Positions 1 through 11,300 of a DNA stretch of 20,582 nt are shown here, in pieces (the stretch's first letter is position 1; every line of letters begins with the position of its first letter). The stretch lies in assembly GCA_001247695.2 (NCBI GenBank), contig LGRX02028905.1, positions 1 through 20,582 on the forward strand, given 5' to 3'. Origin of the DNA: Cymbomonas tetramitiformis. Its lineage: Eukaryota > Chlorophyta > Pyramimonadophyceae > Pyramimonadales > Pyramimonadaceae. The position numbers and the translations under genes were made by a program. The notes below the pieces were generated by a model. The model did not search any database. It worked only from the letters and a program-made list of their open reading frames with translations, and was not told the origin of the DNA.

Positions 1-2300
1 GGTCCTCAAGGCATAGCAAGGGTGGAGTGGTAGCGTTTGATGGGCTGCAAGAGGTGGACGACACGAGGGACAACACTGGCATGGTGGACACCAGCGCACC
101 AGCAGCAGAGAGTGCAAAGTTTGATATTGATTGGGGTGTCAGCCCCACTCCTGAGGGAAGGCTGGAAGGCGCCATCGTCTACAACACAGATCTGTTTGAC
201 CACGGCACCGTGCAGCGCATGGCGCAGCGGCTGCCGGTGCTGCTGGAGCGCATGCTTGAGAGCCCGGACGCCGCAGTGCACAGCTTGCGTGCCATGGATG
301 AGGCTGAGGAGACCCAGGTGCTGGTGGAGTGGAATGCCACCGCCCAGCCATATCCAAAGGACACCACCGCGCACGAGCTGATTGAGGCCCAGATGGCGGC
401 CACGCCGCATGCGGTGGCGCTGGTGTGTGAGGGCGCGGAGGTGAGCTACGGAGAGCTGGATGTGCGCAGCAGGCGGCTGGCGCTGGCACTGAGGCGGCTG
501 GGTGTGGGTGTGGTGGGGTCATCATGCGTGGTGGGGCTGTGCCTGGAGCGCAGTGTGGAGGAGGTGGTGGGGATGCTGGGGATCTGGCGTGCGGGGGGAG
601 CGTATGTGCCGCTGGATCCACACTGGCCGATGGAGCGCAGGAGGGACATCATGGAGCAGTGCGGGTGCGGAGTGGTGGTGGCGCAGCAGCGGCATGCGCA
701 GGCCTGCGAAGACATGTCGCTTGCGCAGGGTGTGCCGATGGTGGTGGTGGTTGAGAATGCGGCGACTGCAGTGATGAGCCCTAATGTGCATGACGATGCC
801 AACACTACTGACAAGCAGTGGGCGGAGTGCATGCAGCAGCGTGGGAGGTTGCCGGCAACGCTGGCATACATACTGTTCACATCTGGGTCCACGGGCAAGC
901 CAAAGGGTGTGATGGTGAGCCACGGCAACCTGGTGCCGTTGCTGGTAGAGTGGATACATGATATTGGGCTGTGCTCGAGCGATCGATTCTTGCATGCTTG
1001 CACATTTACCTTTGACCAATCTGTGGAAATCATTTTCAGTACATTGGTTGCTGGAGCAACACTGGTTGTGAGCAAGCCTGATGCGCTCGTAGACCCAGAA
1101 TACCTAAAGCTTCTGATGATGAAGGAGCGAGTGACCTGTACTTACTTTGTGCCATCCGTGGTGTCTGCGCATATGCTGAGCAGTGCCTTCTCCGCAACTG
1201 ACTGGGTCCCAACCTCCCTCCGCAACCTATTTTTCATTGGTGAAGCCCTCACGAAAGAGCTGGCGGTTCAATTGTTGAGCCAATCACATGCATTCCATCT
1301 ATGGAACCGATATGGCCCTACCGAGGTGACATGCACCGCCACACATTTCCACGTTCAACTTTTCAATGGCGAACTAGACTGTAAAGAGAGTCAGTTTGTA
1401 CCCATCGGCACCGTTTCAGCCAACACCCTGGCGTTCGTGCTAGACCCGCACCGCCAGCCCGTGCCCATCGGCGTCCCCGGCGAGCTCTACCTCGGCGGGC
1501 CCAAAGTCACCCAAGGGTACATCGGGCGCCCCGACCTCACCGAGGCAGCATTTGTGGACCTCCCGCAGCTGTGCTCCAGCGGCAAGCTGTACAAGACTGG
1601 GGACCGCGTGCGGTGGCTGGCAAGCGGGAACCTGGAGTTCCTGGGGCGCATGGACCACCAGGTGAAGCTCAACGGCCTGCGCATCGAGCTCGGAGAGATC
1701 GAGGCGGCGTTGCGCCGGCACGAGGGCGTCCGCGACGCCGCGGTGGTGGTGAAGCGGGAGCCCTCCACAGGCAGAAAGCAGCTGGTGGGATACGTGCTGC
1801 CTGCGGGCGCAGATATCGATGGCGCTCGCGCGGAGTGCGCGGGGGTGCTGCCGGTGTACATGGTGCCCGCAGCCATTGTGGCGATGGAGGAGTGGCCGAT
1901 GACATCCAGCGGGAAGCTGGACAGGAAGCAGCTGCCAGATCCAGACTGGGGCTGCGGCGGCGGCGGCGGCGGCACGCAGGAGTACGTGGCACCTCGTAGT
2001 GAGGTGGAGCGCACGGTGGCAGCCATCTGGAGTGAGGTGCTGGGGGTGGGGCGGGTTGGCGCGCTGAGTGATTTCTATTTGCTGGGGGGCACATCACTGG
2101 TAGCGGTGAGGTGCGCGACACTCATGCGCATCCAGCTGCAGGTGGATGTGAAAGCCGCGCACCTTCTGGCGGCGAGCACAGTGGAGGCAGCGGCGGCAAC
2201 AGTGACTGCATTGCGCTGTGCGGATACCGACGGGACGCTCACCGCGGACAAGCAACGCCGCCCCGAGCTGGCGGCGCGGGAGCGGCGGTCTCCGGATGAG
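1..2300 (+). other. NRPS module 1 (end of C, A type alpha, T)
   Basis: C-domain remnant runs to about 293, A domain 294-1949, carrier 1980 to about 2205, then a linker. A-domain landmarks are VSYGELD at 441, RAGGAYVPLDP at 588, LAYILFTSGSTG at 861, the pocket Asp at 1014 (FTFDQSVE), NRYGPTE at 1305, YKTGD at 1590 and the catalytic Lys codon at 1914. By hand alignment to the GrsA Phe domain, the ten-residue specificity code reads DQEYFIRCTK. I know no substrate for this code. The carrier serine codon is 2094. Unlike all other modules, the Gly run between A and T (1956-1973) has six Gly and then Thr, against four Gly and then Ala elsewhere. Confidence 0.92.
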
Positions 2301-5300
2301 CTGGTGCCGCTGTCCATGTCACAGCAGCAGATGTGGGTGCTGCACGAGCTGGAGGGCGCCTCCGGGGCGTACAACGTGCCCACAGCGATGTGGGTGCGGG
2401 GCGAGCTGTGTGTGGAGGCTGTGGTGAAGGCGGTGCGCATGGTGGCGGCGCGCCACGAGGTGCTGCGGGCCACATACGTGGACACACACGACGACGGCGT
2501 GATGCAGCGCATCGTGCCGGTGGAGGACTGGGAGCTGCAGTGGGGGCTTGTGGAAGCGCAGAGCGAGGAGGGCCTGCAGGCAGTGGTCGCGGAGGAAGTT
2601 GCAAAGGGCTTCGATCTGCGCTCAGAGAGCCCGCTGCGTCTGCTGGTGGCTCAGCAAACACTGCCCATGACGACCTCATCAAACGGCGCTGCGGCTGCCG
2701 CGAGTGGAACGATCGGTGCCGGAACCAGTTGCAGCTCGCACGAGGGAAGCAGTAGTGGTGGTGATGTCAGCGGTTGTAGTAGTGGCATGTTGGACACCGC
2801 GGCGGGGCGTCTGGGAGCGGTGGTGGTGAACATGCATCACATCGTGGTGGATGGGGCGTCCTCGGCTGTGCTGTTGCGTGATCTGGCAACCTTTTACAAC
2901 GCGGTGGTGAGGAGCATGCAGCAGGTGGACACCAACGGCGCATCGGCAATGGCGGCAGCAGTAGCGGCATCATCAGCGCTGCCGGAGCTGGCTGTGCAGT
3001 ACACAGACTGGGGGCTGTGGCAGCGGCAGTGGCTGGAGGGTGGCGGCACGCTCCAGGCACAGCTTGCCTACTGGCAAGGGGCTCTGGAGGAGGCCCCCGT
3101 GCTGGAGCTGTGCACGGACCGGCCACGACCTGCCGTGCAGACGTTCTGTGGTGCGTCCGTGCCTGTAGTCATCTCACGAGAGCACGCTGAGGCGCTGCGC
3201 GCGCTGTGCCGCGAGTGCGGGGCCACCCTCATGATGGGCGCCTTGACGGTGTGGGCGGTGCTGCTGTGCAAGCACAGCGGGCAGGGGGAGGTGGTGGTGG
3301 GCACACCCTGGGCAAACCGAGGCCACGAAGAGGTGCAGGAGCTGATCGGGTATTTTGTCAACACGCTGGCGCTGCGGATCGGGGTGGATGGGGACCTGGG
3401 CTTCCGGCAGCTGCTGCGGCACGCCAAGGGCGTGGTGCTGGGGGCGTACTACCATGCTGATGCCCCCTTCCACAAGGTGGTGGAGGCGCTAGGGGTCGCA
3501 GCGGATCCCAGCCGCACTCCGGTGTATCAGACCATGATGGCATGGGATGAAGCGGAGGTGGCAGGGTCCTCAAGGCATAGCAAGGGTGGAGTGGTAGCGT
3601 TTGATGGGCTGCAAGAGGTGGACGGCACGAGGGACAACACTGGCATGGTGGACACCAGCGCACCAGCAGCAGAGAGTGCAAAGTTTGATATTGATTGGGG
3701 TGGCAGCCCCACTCCTGAGGGAAGGCTGGAAGGCGCCATCGTCTACAACACAGATCTGTTTGACCACGGCACCGTGCAGCGTATGGCGCAGCGGCTGCCG
3801 GTGCTGCTGGAGCGCATGCTTGAGAGCCCGGACGCCGCAGTGCACAGCTTGCGTGCCATGGATGAGGCTGAGGAGACCCAGGTGCTGGTGGAGTGGAATG
3901 CCACCGCCCAGCCATATCCAAAGGACACCACCGCGCACGAGCTAATTGAGGCCCAGATGGCGGCCACGCCGCATGCGGTGGCGCTGGTGTGTGAGGGCGC
4001 GGAGGTGAGCTACGGAGAGCTGGATGTGCGCAGCAGGCGGCTGGCGCTGGCACTGAGGCGGCTGGGTGTGGGTGTGGTGGGGTCATCATGCGTGGTGGGA
4101 CTGTGCCTGGAGCGCAGTGTGGAGGAGGTGGTGGGGATGCTGGGGATCTGGCGTGCGGGGGGAGCGTATGTGCCGCTGGATCCACACTGGCCGATGGAGC
4201 GCAGGAGGGACATCATGGAGCAGTGCGGGTGCGGAGTGGTGGTGGCGCAGCATCGGCATGCGCAGGCCTGCGAAGACATGTCGCTTGCGCAGGGTGTGCC
4301 GATGGTGGTGGTGGTTGAGAATGCGGCGACCGCAGTGATGAGCCCTGATGTGCATGACGATGCCAACACTACTGACAAGCAGTGGGCGGAGTGCATGCAG
4401 CAGCGTGGGAGGTTACCGGCAACGCTGGCATACATACTGTTCACATCTGGGTCCACGGGCAAGCCAAAGGGTGTGATGGTGAGCCACGGCAACCTGGTGC
4501 CATTGCTTTGGGATGTCGGCCAAAGATTTGGACTGTCAGCTGCGGATAAGGTTTTGCACACATACACGTTCACGTTTGACGCATCGGTAGAGTCCATATT
4601 TTGCGCACTGGTTGCTGGAGCAACACTGGTTGTGAGCAAACCAGATGCACTGCTGGATCCAGATTACGTCCTGAAAATGATGTTGGAGCATGCAATAACA
4701 ATGGCTGACTTTGTGCCATCGGTACTATTTGCACTTTTACAATTCAATCAGATGTCAGGGGCTATCTTCCCAACCTCGTTGCGGAACCTTAATCTTGGTG
4801 GGGAAGCGCTCCCACACGCCTTGGCAGAAAGTGTCTTGAAAACCTCCCCACAAACCCGACTATGGAATGCTTATGGCCCTACAGAGGCAACTGTCACAGC
4901 AACGCGCTACCAAGTCAAGCTCACGGACGGCTTGCTCACCTGCGAGAGCGGTATTGGTATGCCCATCGGCCCCCCTGTGGCCAACACCCTGGCGTTCGTG
5001 CTGGACCCGCACCGCCAGCCCGTGCCCATCGGCGTCCCCGGCGAGCTCTACCTCGGCGGGCCCAAAGTCACCCAAGGGTACATCGGGCGCCCCGACCTCA
5101 CCGAGGCGGCATTTGTGGACCTCCCGCAGCTGTGCTCCGGCGGCAAGCTGTACAAGACTGGGGACCGCGTGCGGTGGCTGGCAAGCGGGAACCTGGAGTT
5201 CCTGGGGCGCATGGACCACCAGGTGAAGCTCAACGGCCTGCGCATCGAGCTCGGAGAGATCGAGGCGGCGTTGCGCCGGCACGAGGGCGTCCGCGACGCC

Positions 5301-8300
5301 GCGGTGGTGGTGAAGCGGGAGCCCTCCACAGGCAGAGAGCAGCTGGTGGGATACGTGCTTCCTGCGGGCGCAGATATCGATGGCGCTCGCGCGGAGTGCG
5401 CGCGGGTGCTGCCGGTGTACATGGTGCCCGCAGCCATTGTGGCGATGGAGGAGTGGCCGATGACATCCAGCGGGAAGCTGGACAGGAAGCAGCTGCCAGA
5501 TCCAGACTGGGGCTGCGGCGGCGGCGGTGCGCAGGAGTACGTGGCACCTCGTAGTGAGGTGGAGCGCACGGTGGCAGCCATCTGGAGTGAGGTGCTGGGG
5601 GTGGGGCGGGTTGGCGCGCTGAGTGATTTCTATTTGCTGGGGGGCACATCACTGGTAGCGGTGAGGTGCGCGACACTCATGCGCATCCAGCTGCAGGTGG
5701 ATGTGAAAGCCGCGCACCTTCTGGCGGCGCGCACAGTGGAGGCAGCGGCGGCAACAGTGACTGCATTGCGCTGTGCGGATACCGACGGGACGCTCACCGC
5801 GGACAAGCAACGCCGCCCCGAGCTGGCGGCGCGGGAGCGGCGGTCTCCGGATGAGCTGGTGCCGCTGTCCATGTCACAGCAGCAGATGTGGGTGCTGCAC
5901 GAGCTGGAGGCCGCCTCCGGGGCGTACAACGTGCCCACAGTGATGTGGGTGCGGGGCGAGCTGTGTGTGGAGGCTGTGGTGAAGGCGGTGCGCATGGTGG
6001 CGGCGCGCCACGAGGTGCTGCGGGCCACATACGTGGACACACACGACGACGGCGTGATGCAGCGCATCGTGCCGGTGGAGGACTGGGAGCTGCTGTGGGG
6101 GCTTGTGGAAGCGCAGAGCGAGGAGGGCCTGCAGGCAGTGGTCGCGGAGGAGGTTGCAAAGGGCTTCGATCTGCGCTCAGAGAGCCCGCTGCGTCTGCTG
6201 GTGGCTCAGCAAACACTGCCCATGACGACCTCATCAAACGGCGCTGCGGCTGCCGCGAGTGGAACGATCGGTGCCGGAACCAGTTGCAGCTCGCACGAGG
6301 GAAGCAGTAGTGGTGGTGATGTCAGCGGTTGTAGTAGTGGCATGTTGGACACCGCGGCGGGGCGTCTGGGAGCGGTGGTGGTGAACATGCATCACATCGT
6401 GGTGGATGGGGCGTCCTCGGCTGTGCTGTTGCGTGATCTGGCAACCTTTTACAACGCGGTGGTGAGGAGCATGCAGCAGGTGGACGCCAACGGCGCATCG
6501 CCGATGGCGGCGGCAGTGGCGGCATCATCAGCGCTGCCGGAGCTGGCTGTGCAGTACACAGACTGGGGGCTGTGGCAGCGGCAGTGGCTGGAGGGTGGCG
6601 GCACGCTCCAGGCACAGCTTGCCTACTGGCAAGGGGCTCTGGAGGAGGCCCCCGTGCTGGAGCTGTGCACGGACCGGCCACGACCTGCCGTGCAGACGTT
6701 CTGTGGTGCGTCCGTGCCTGTAGTCATCTCACGAGAGCACGCTGAGGCGCTGCGCGCGCTGTGCCGCGAGTGCGGGGCCACCCTCATGATGGGCGCCTTG
6801 ACGGTGTGGGCGGTGCTGCTGTGCAAGCACAGCGGGCAGGGGGAGGTGGTGGTGGGCACACCCTGGGCAAACCGAGGCCACGAAGAGGTGCAGGAGCTGA
6901 TCGGGTATTTTGTCAACACGCTGGCGCTGCGGATCGGGGTGGATGGGGACCTGGGCTTCCGGCAGCTGCTGCGGCACGCCAAGGGCGTGGTGCTGGGGGC
7001 GTACTACCATGCTGATGCCCCCTTCCACAAGGTGGTGGAGGCGCTAGGGGGCGCAGCGGATCCCAGCCGCACTCCGGTGTATCAGACCATGATGGCATGG
7101 GATGAAGCGGAGGTGGCAGGGTCCTCAAGGCATAGCAAGGGTGGAGTGGTAGCGTTTGATGGGCTGCAAGAGGTGGACGGCACGAGGGACAACACTGGCA
7201 TGGTGGACACCAGCGCACCAGCAGCAGAGAGTGCAAAGTTTGATATTGATTGGGGTGTCAGCCCCACTCCTGAGGGAAGGCTGGAAGGCGCCATCGTCTA
7301 CAACACAGATCTGTTTGACCACGGCACCGTGCAGCGTATGGCGCAGCGGCTGCCGGTGCTGCTGGAGCGCATGCTTGAGAGCCCGGCCGCCGCAGTGCAC
7401 AGCTTGCGTGCCATGGATGAGGCTGAGGAGACCCAGGTGCTGGTGGAGTGGAATGCCACCGCCCAGCCATATCCAAAGGACACCACCGCGCACGAGCTGA
7501 TTGAGGCCCAGATGGCGGCCACGCCGCATGCGGTGGCGCTGGTGTGTGAGGGCGCGGAGGTGAGCTACGGAGAGCTGGATGTGCGCAGCAGGCGGCTGGC
7601 GCTGGCACTGAGGCGGCTGGGTGTGGGTGTGGTGGGGTCATCATGCGTGGTGGGGCTGTGCCTGGAGCGCAGTGTGGAGGAGGTGGTGGGGATGCTGGGG
7701 ATCTGGCGTGCGGGGGGAGCGTATGTGCCGCTGGATCCACACTGGCCGATGGAGCGCAGGAGGGACATCATGGAGCAGTGCGGGTGCGGAGTGGTGGTGG
7801 CGCAGCAGCGGCATGCGCAGGCCTGCGAAGACATGTCGCTTGCGCAGGGTGTGCCGATGGTGGTGGTGGTTGAGAATGCGGCGACCGCAGTGATGAGCCC
7901 TAATGTGCATGACGATGCCAACACTACTGACAAGCAGTGGGCGGAGTGCATGCAGCAGCGTGGGAGGTTGCCGGCAACGCTGGCATACATACTGTTCACA
8001 TCTGGGTCCACGGGCAAGCCAAAGGGTGTGATGGTGAGCCACGGCAACCTGGTGCCATTGCTTTGGGATGTCGGCCAAAGATTTGGACTGTCAGCTGCGG
8101 ATAAGGTTTTGCACACATACACGTTCACGTTTGACGCATCGGTGGAGTCCATATTTTGCGCACTGGTTGCTGGAGCAACACTGGTTGTGAGCAAACCAGA
8201 TGCACTGCTGGATCCGGATTACGTCCTGAAAATGATGTTGGAGCATGCAATAACAATGGCTGGATTTGTGCCATCGATACTATTTGCGATTTTACAATTC

Positions 8301-11300
8301 AATCAGATGTCAGGGGCTATTTTCCCAACCTCGTTGCGGAACCTTTATCTTGCCGGGGAAATATTCCCACACGCCTTGTTAGAAAGCGTCTTGAAAACCT
8401 TCTCACATACCAAACTATGGAATGTTTATGGCCCCACAGAGGTGACTGTCACAGCAACACGCTACCAAGTCAAGCTCACGGACGGCACGCTCACCTGCGA
8501 AGGCGGTATTGGTATACCCATCGGCCCCCCTGTGGCCAACACCCTGGCGTTCGTGCTGGACCCGCACCACCAGCCCGTGCCCATCGGCGTCCCCGGCGAG
8601 CTCTACCTCGGCGGGCCCAAAGTCACCCAAGGGTACATCGGGCGCCCCGACCTCACCGAGGCGGCATTTGTGAACCTCCCGCAGCTGTGCTCCAGCGGCA
8701 AGCTGTACAAGACTGGGGACCGCGTGCGGTGGCTGGCAAGCGGGAACCTGGAGTCCCTGGGGCGCATGGACCACCAGGTGAAGCTCAACGGCCTGCGCAT
8801 CGAGCTCGGAGAGATCGAGGCGGCGTTGCGCCGGCACGAGGGTGTTCACGACGCCGCGGTGGTGGTGAAGCGGGAGCCCTCCACAGGCAGAGAGCAGCTG
8901 GTGGGATACGTGCTTCCTGCGGGCGCAGATATCGATGGCGCTCGCGCGGAGTGCGCGCGGGTGCTGCCGGTGTACATGGTGCCCGCAGCCATTGTGGCGA
9001 TGGAGGAGTGGCCGATGACATCCAGCGGGAAGCTGGACAGGAAGCAGCTGCCAGATCCAGACTGGGGCTGCGGCGGCGGCGGTGCGCAGGAGTACGTGGC
9101 ACCTCGTAGTGAGGTGGAGCGCACGGTGGCAGCCATCTGGAGTGAGGTGCTGGGGGTGGGGCGGGTTGGCGCGCTGAGTGATTTCTATTTGCTGGGGGGC
9201 ACATCACTGGTAGCGGTGAGGTGCGCGACACTCATGCGCATCCAGCTGCAGGTGGATGTGAAAGCCGCGCACCTTCTGGCGGCGCGCACAGTGGAGGCAG
9301 CGGCGGCAACAGTGACTGCATTGCGCTGTGCGGATACCGACGGGACGCTCACCGCGGACAAGCAACGCCGCCCCGAGCTGGCGGCGCGGGAGCGGCGGTC
9401 TCCGGATGAGCTGGTGCCGCTGTCCATGTCACAGCAGCAGATGTGGGTGCTGCACGAGCTGGAGGGCGCCTCCGGGGCGTACAACGTGCCCACAGTGATG
9501 TGGGTGCGGGGCGAGCTGTGTGTGGAGGCTGTGGTGAAGGCGGTGCGCATGGTGGCGGCGCGCCACGAGGTGCTGCGGGCCACATACGTGGACACACACG
9601 ACGACGGCGTGATGCAGCGCATCGTGCCGGTGGAGGACTGGGAGCTGCAGTGGGGGCTTGTGGAAGCGCAGAGCGAGGAGGGCCTGCAGGCAGTGGTCGC
9701 GGAGGAAGTTGCAAAGGGCTTCGATCTGCGCTCAGAGAGCCCGCTGCGTCTGCTGGTGGCTCAGCAAACACTGCCCATGACGACCTCATCAAACGGCGCT
9801 GCGGCTGCCGCGAGTGGAACGATCGGTGCCGGAACCAGTTGCAGCTCGCACGAGGGAAGCAGTAGTGGTGGTGATGTCAGCGGTTGTAGTAGTGGCATGT
9901 TGGACACCGCGGCGGGGCGTCTGGGAGCGGTGGTGGTGAACATGCATCACATCGTGGTGGATGGGGCGTCCTCGGCTGTGCTGTTGCGTGATCTGGCAAC
10001 CTTTTACAACGCGGTGGTGAGGAGCATGCAGCAGGTGGACGCCAACGGCGCATCGCCGATGGCGGCGGCAGTGGCGGCATCATCAGCGCTGCCGGAGCTG
10101 GCTGTGCAGTACACAGACTGGGGGCTGTGGCAGCGGCAGTGGCTGGAGGGTGGCGGCACGCTCCAGGCACAGCTTGCCTACTGGCAAGGGGCTCTGGAGG
10201 AGGCCCCCGTGCTGGAGCTGTGCACGGACCGGCCACGACCTGCCGTGCAGACGTTCTGTGGTGCGTCCGTGCCTGTAGTCATCTCACGAGAGCACGCTGA
10301 GGCGCTGCGCGCGCTGTGCCGCGAGTGCGGGGCCACCCTCATGATGGGCGCCTTGACGGTGTGGGCGGTGCTGCTGTGCAAGCACAGCGGGCAGGGGGAG
10401 GTGGTGGTGGGCACACCCTGGGCAAACCGAGGCCACGAAGAGGTGCAGGAGCTGATCGGGTATTTTGTCAACACGCTGGCGCTGCGGATCGGGGTGGATG
10501 GGGACCTGGGCTTCCGGCAGCTGCTGCGGCACGCCAAGGGCGTGGTGCTGGGGGCGTACTACCATGCTGATGCCCCCTTCCACAAGGTGGTGGAGGCGCT
10601 AGGGGTCGCAGCGGATCCCAGCCGCACTCCGGTGTATCAGACCATGATGGCATGGGATGAAGCGGAGGTGGCAGGGTCCTCAAGGCATAGCAAGGGTGGA
10701 GTGGTAGCGTTTGATGGGCTGCAAGAGGTGGACGGCACGAGGGACAACACTGGCATGGTGGACACCAGCGCACCAGCAGCAGAGAGTGCAAAGTTTGATA
10801 TTGATTGGGGTGTCAGCCCCACTCCTGAGGGAAGGCTGGAAGGCGCCATCGTCTACAACACAGATCTGTTTGACCACGGCACCGTGCAGCGTATGGCGCA
10901 GCGGCTGCCGGTGCTGCTGGAGCGCATGCTTGAGAGCCCGGACGCCGCAGTGCACAGCTTGCGTGCCATGGATGAGGCTGAGGAGACCCAGGTGCTGGTG
11001 GAGTGGAATGCCACCGCCCAGCCATATCCAAAGGACACCACCGCGCACGAGCTGATTGAGGCCCAGATGGCGGCCACGCCGCATGCGGTGGCGCTGGTGT
11101 GTGAGGGCGCGGAGGTGAGCTACGGAGAGCTGGATGTGCGCAGCAGGCGGCTGGCGCTGGCACTGAGGCGGCTGGGTGTGGGTGTGGTGGGGTCATCATG
11201 CGTGGTGGGGCTGTGCCTGGAGCGCAGTGTGGAGGAGGTGGTGGGGATGCTGGGGATCTGGCGTGCGGGGGGAGCGTATGTGCCGCTGGATCCACACTGG

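Noticed and set aside
27..29. GTG as the translation start of the large gene
   Set aside because: The frame is open to the window edge and codons 3-26 match an internal segment of every later module, so this is a valine codon inside a C domain.
738..750. gtggtggtgg runs as a microsatellite
   Set aside because: They encode conserved valines within the A and C domains and recur only because the module recurs.
446..1075. Long antisense frames (up to about 275 codons) recurring in every module
   Set aside because: They mirror the GC-rich NRPS coding strand, repeat with the module period and show no family motif; they are shadows.
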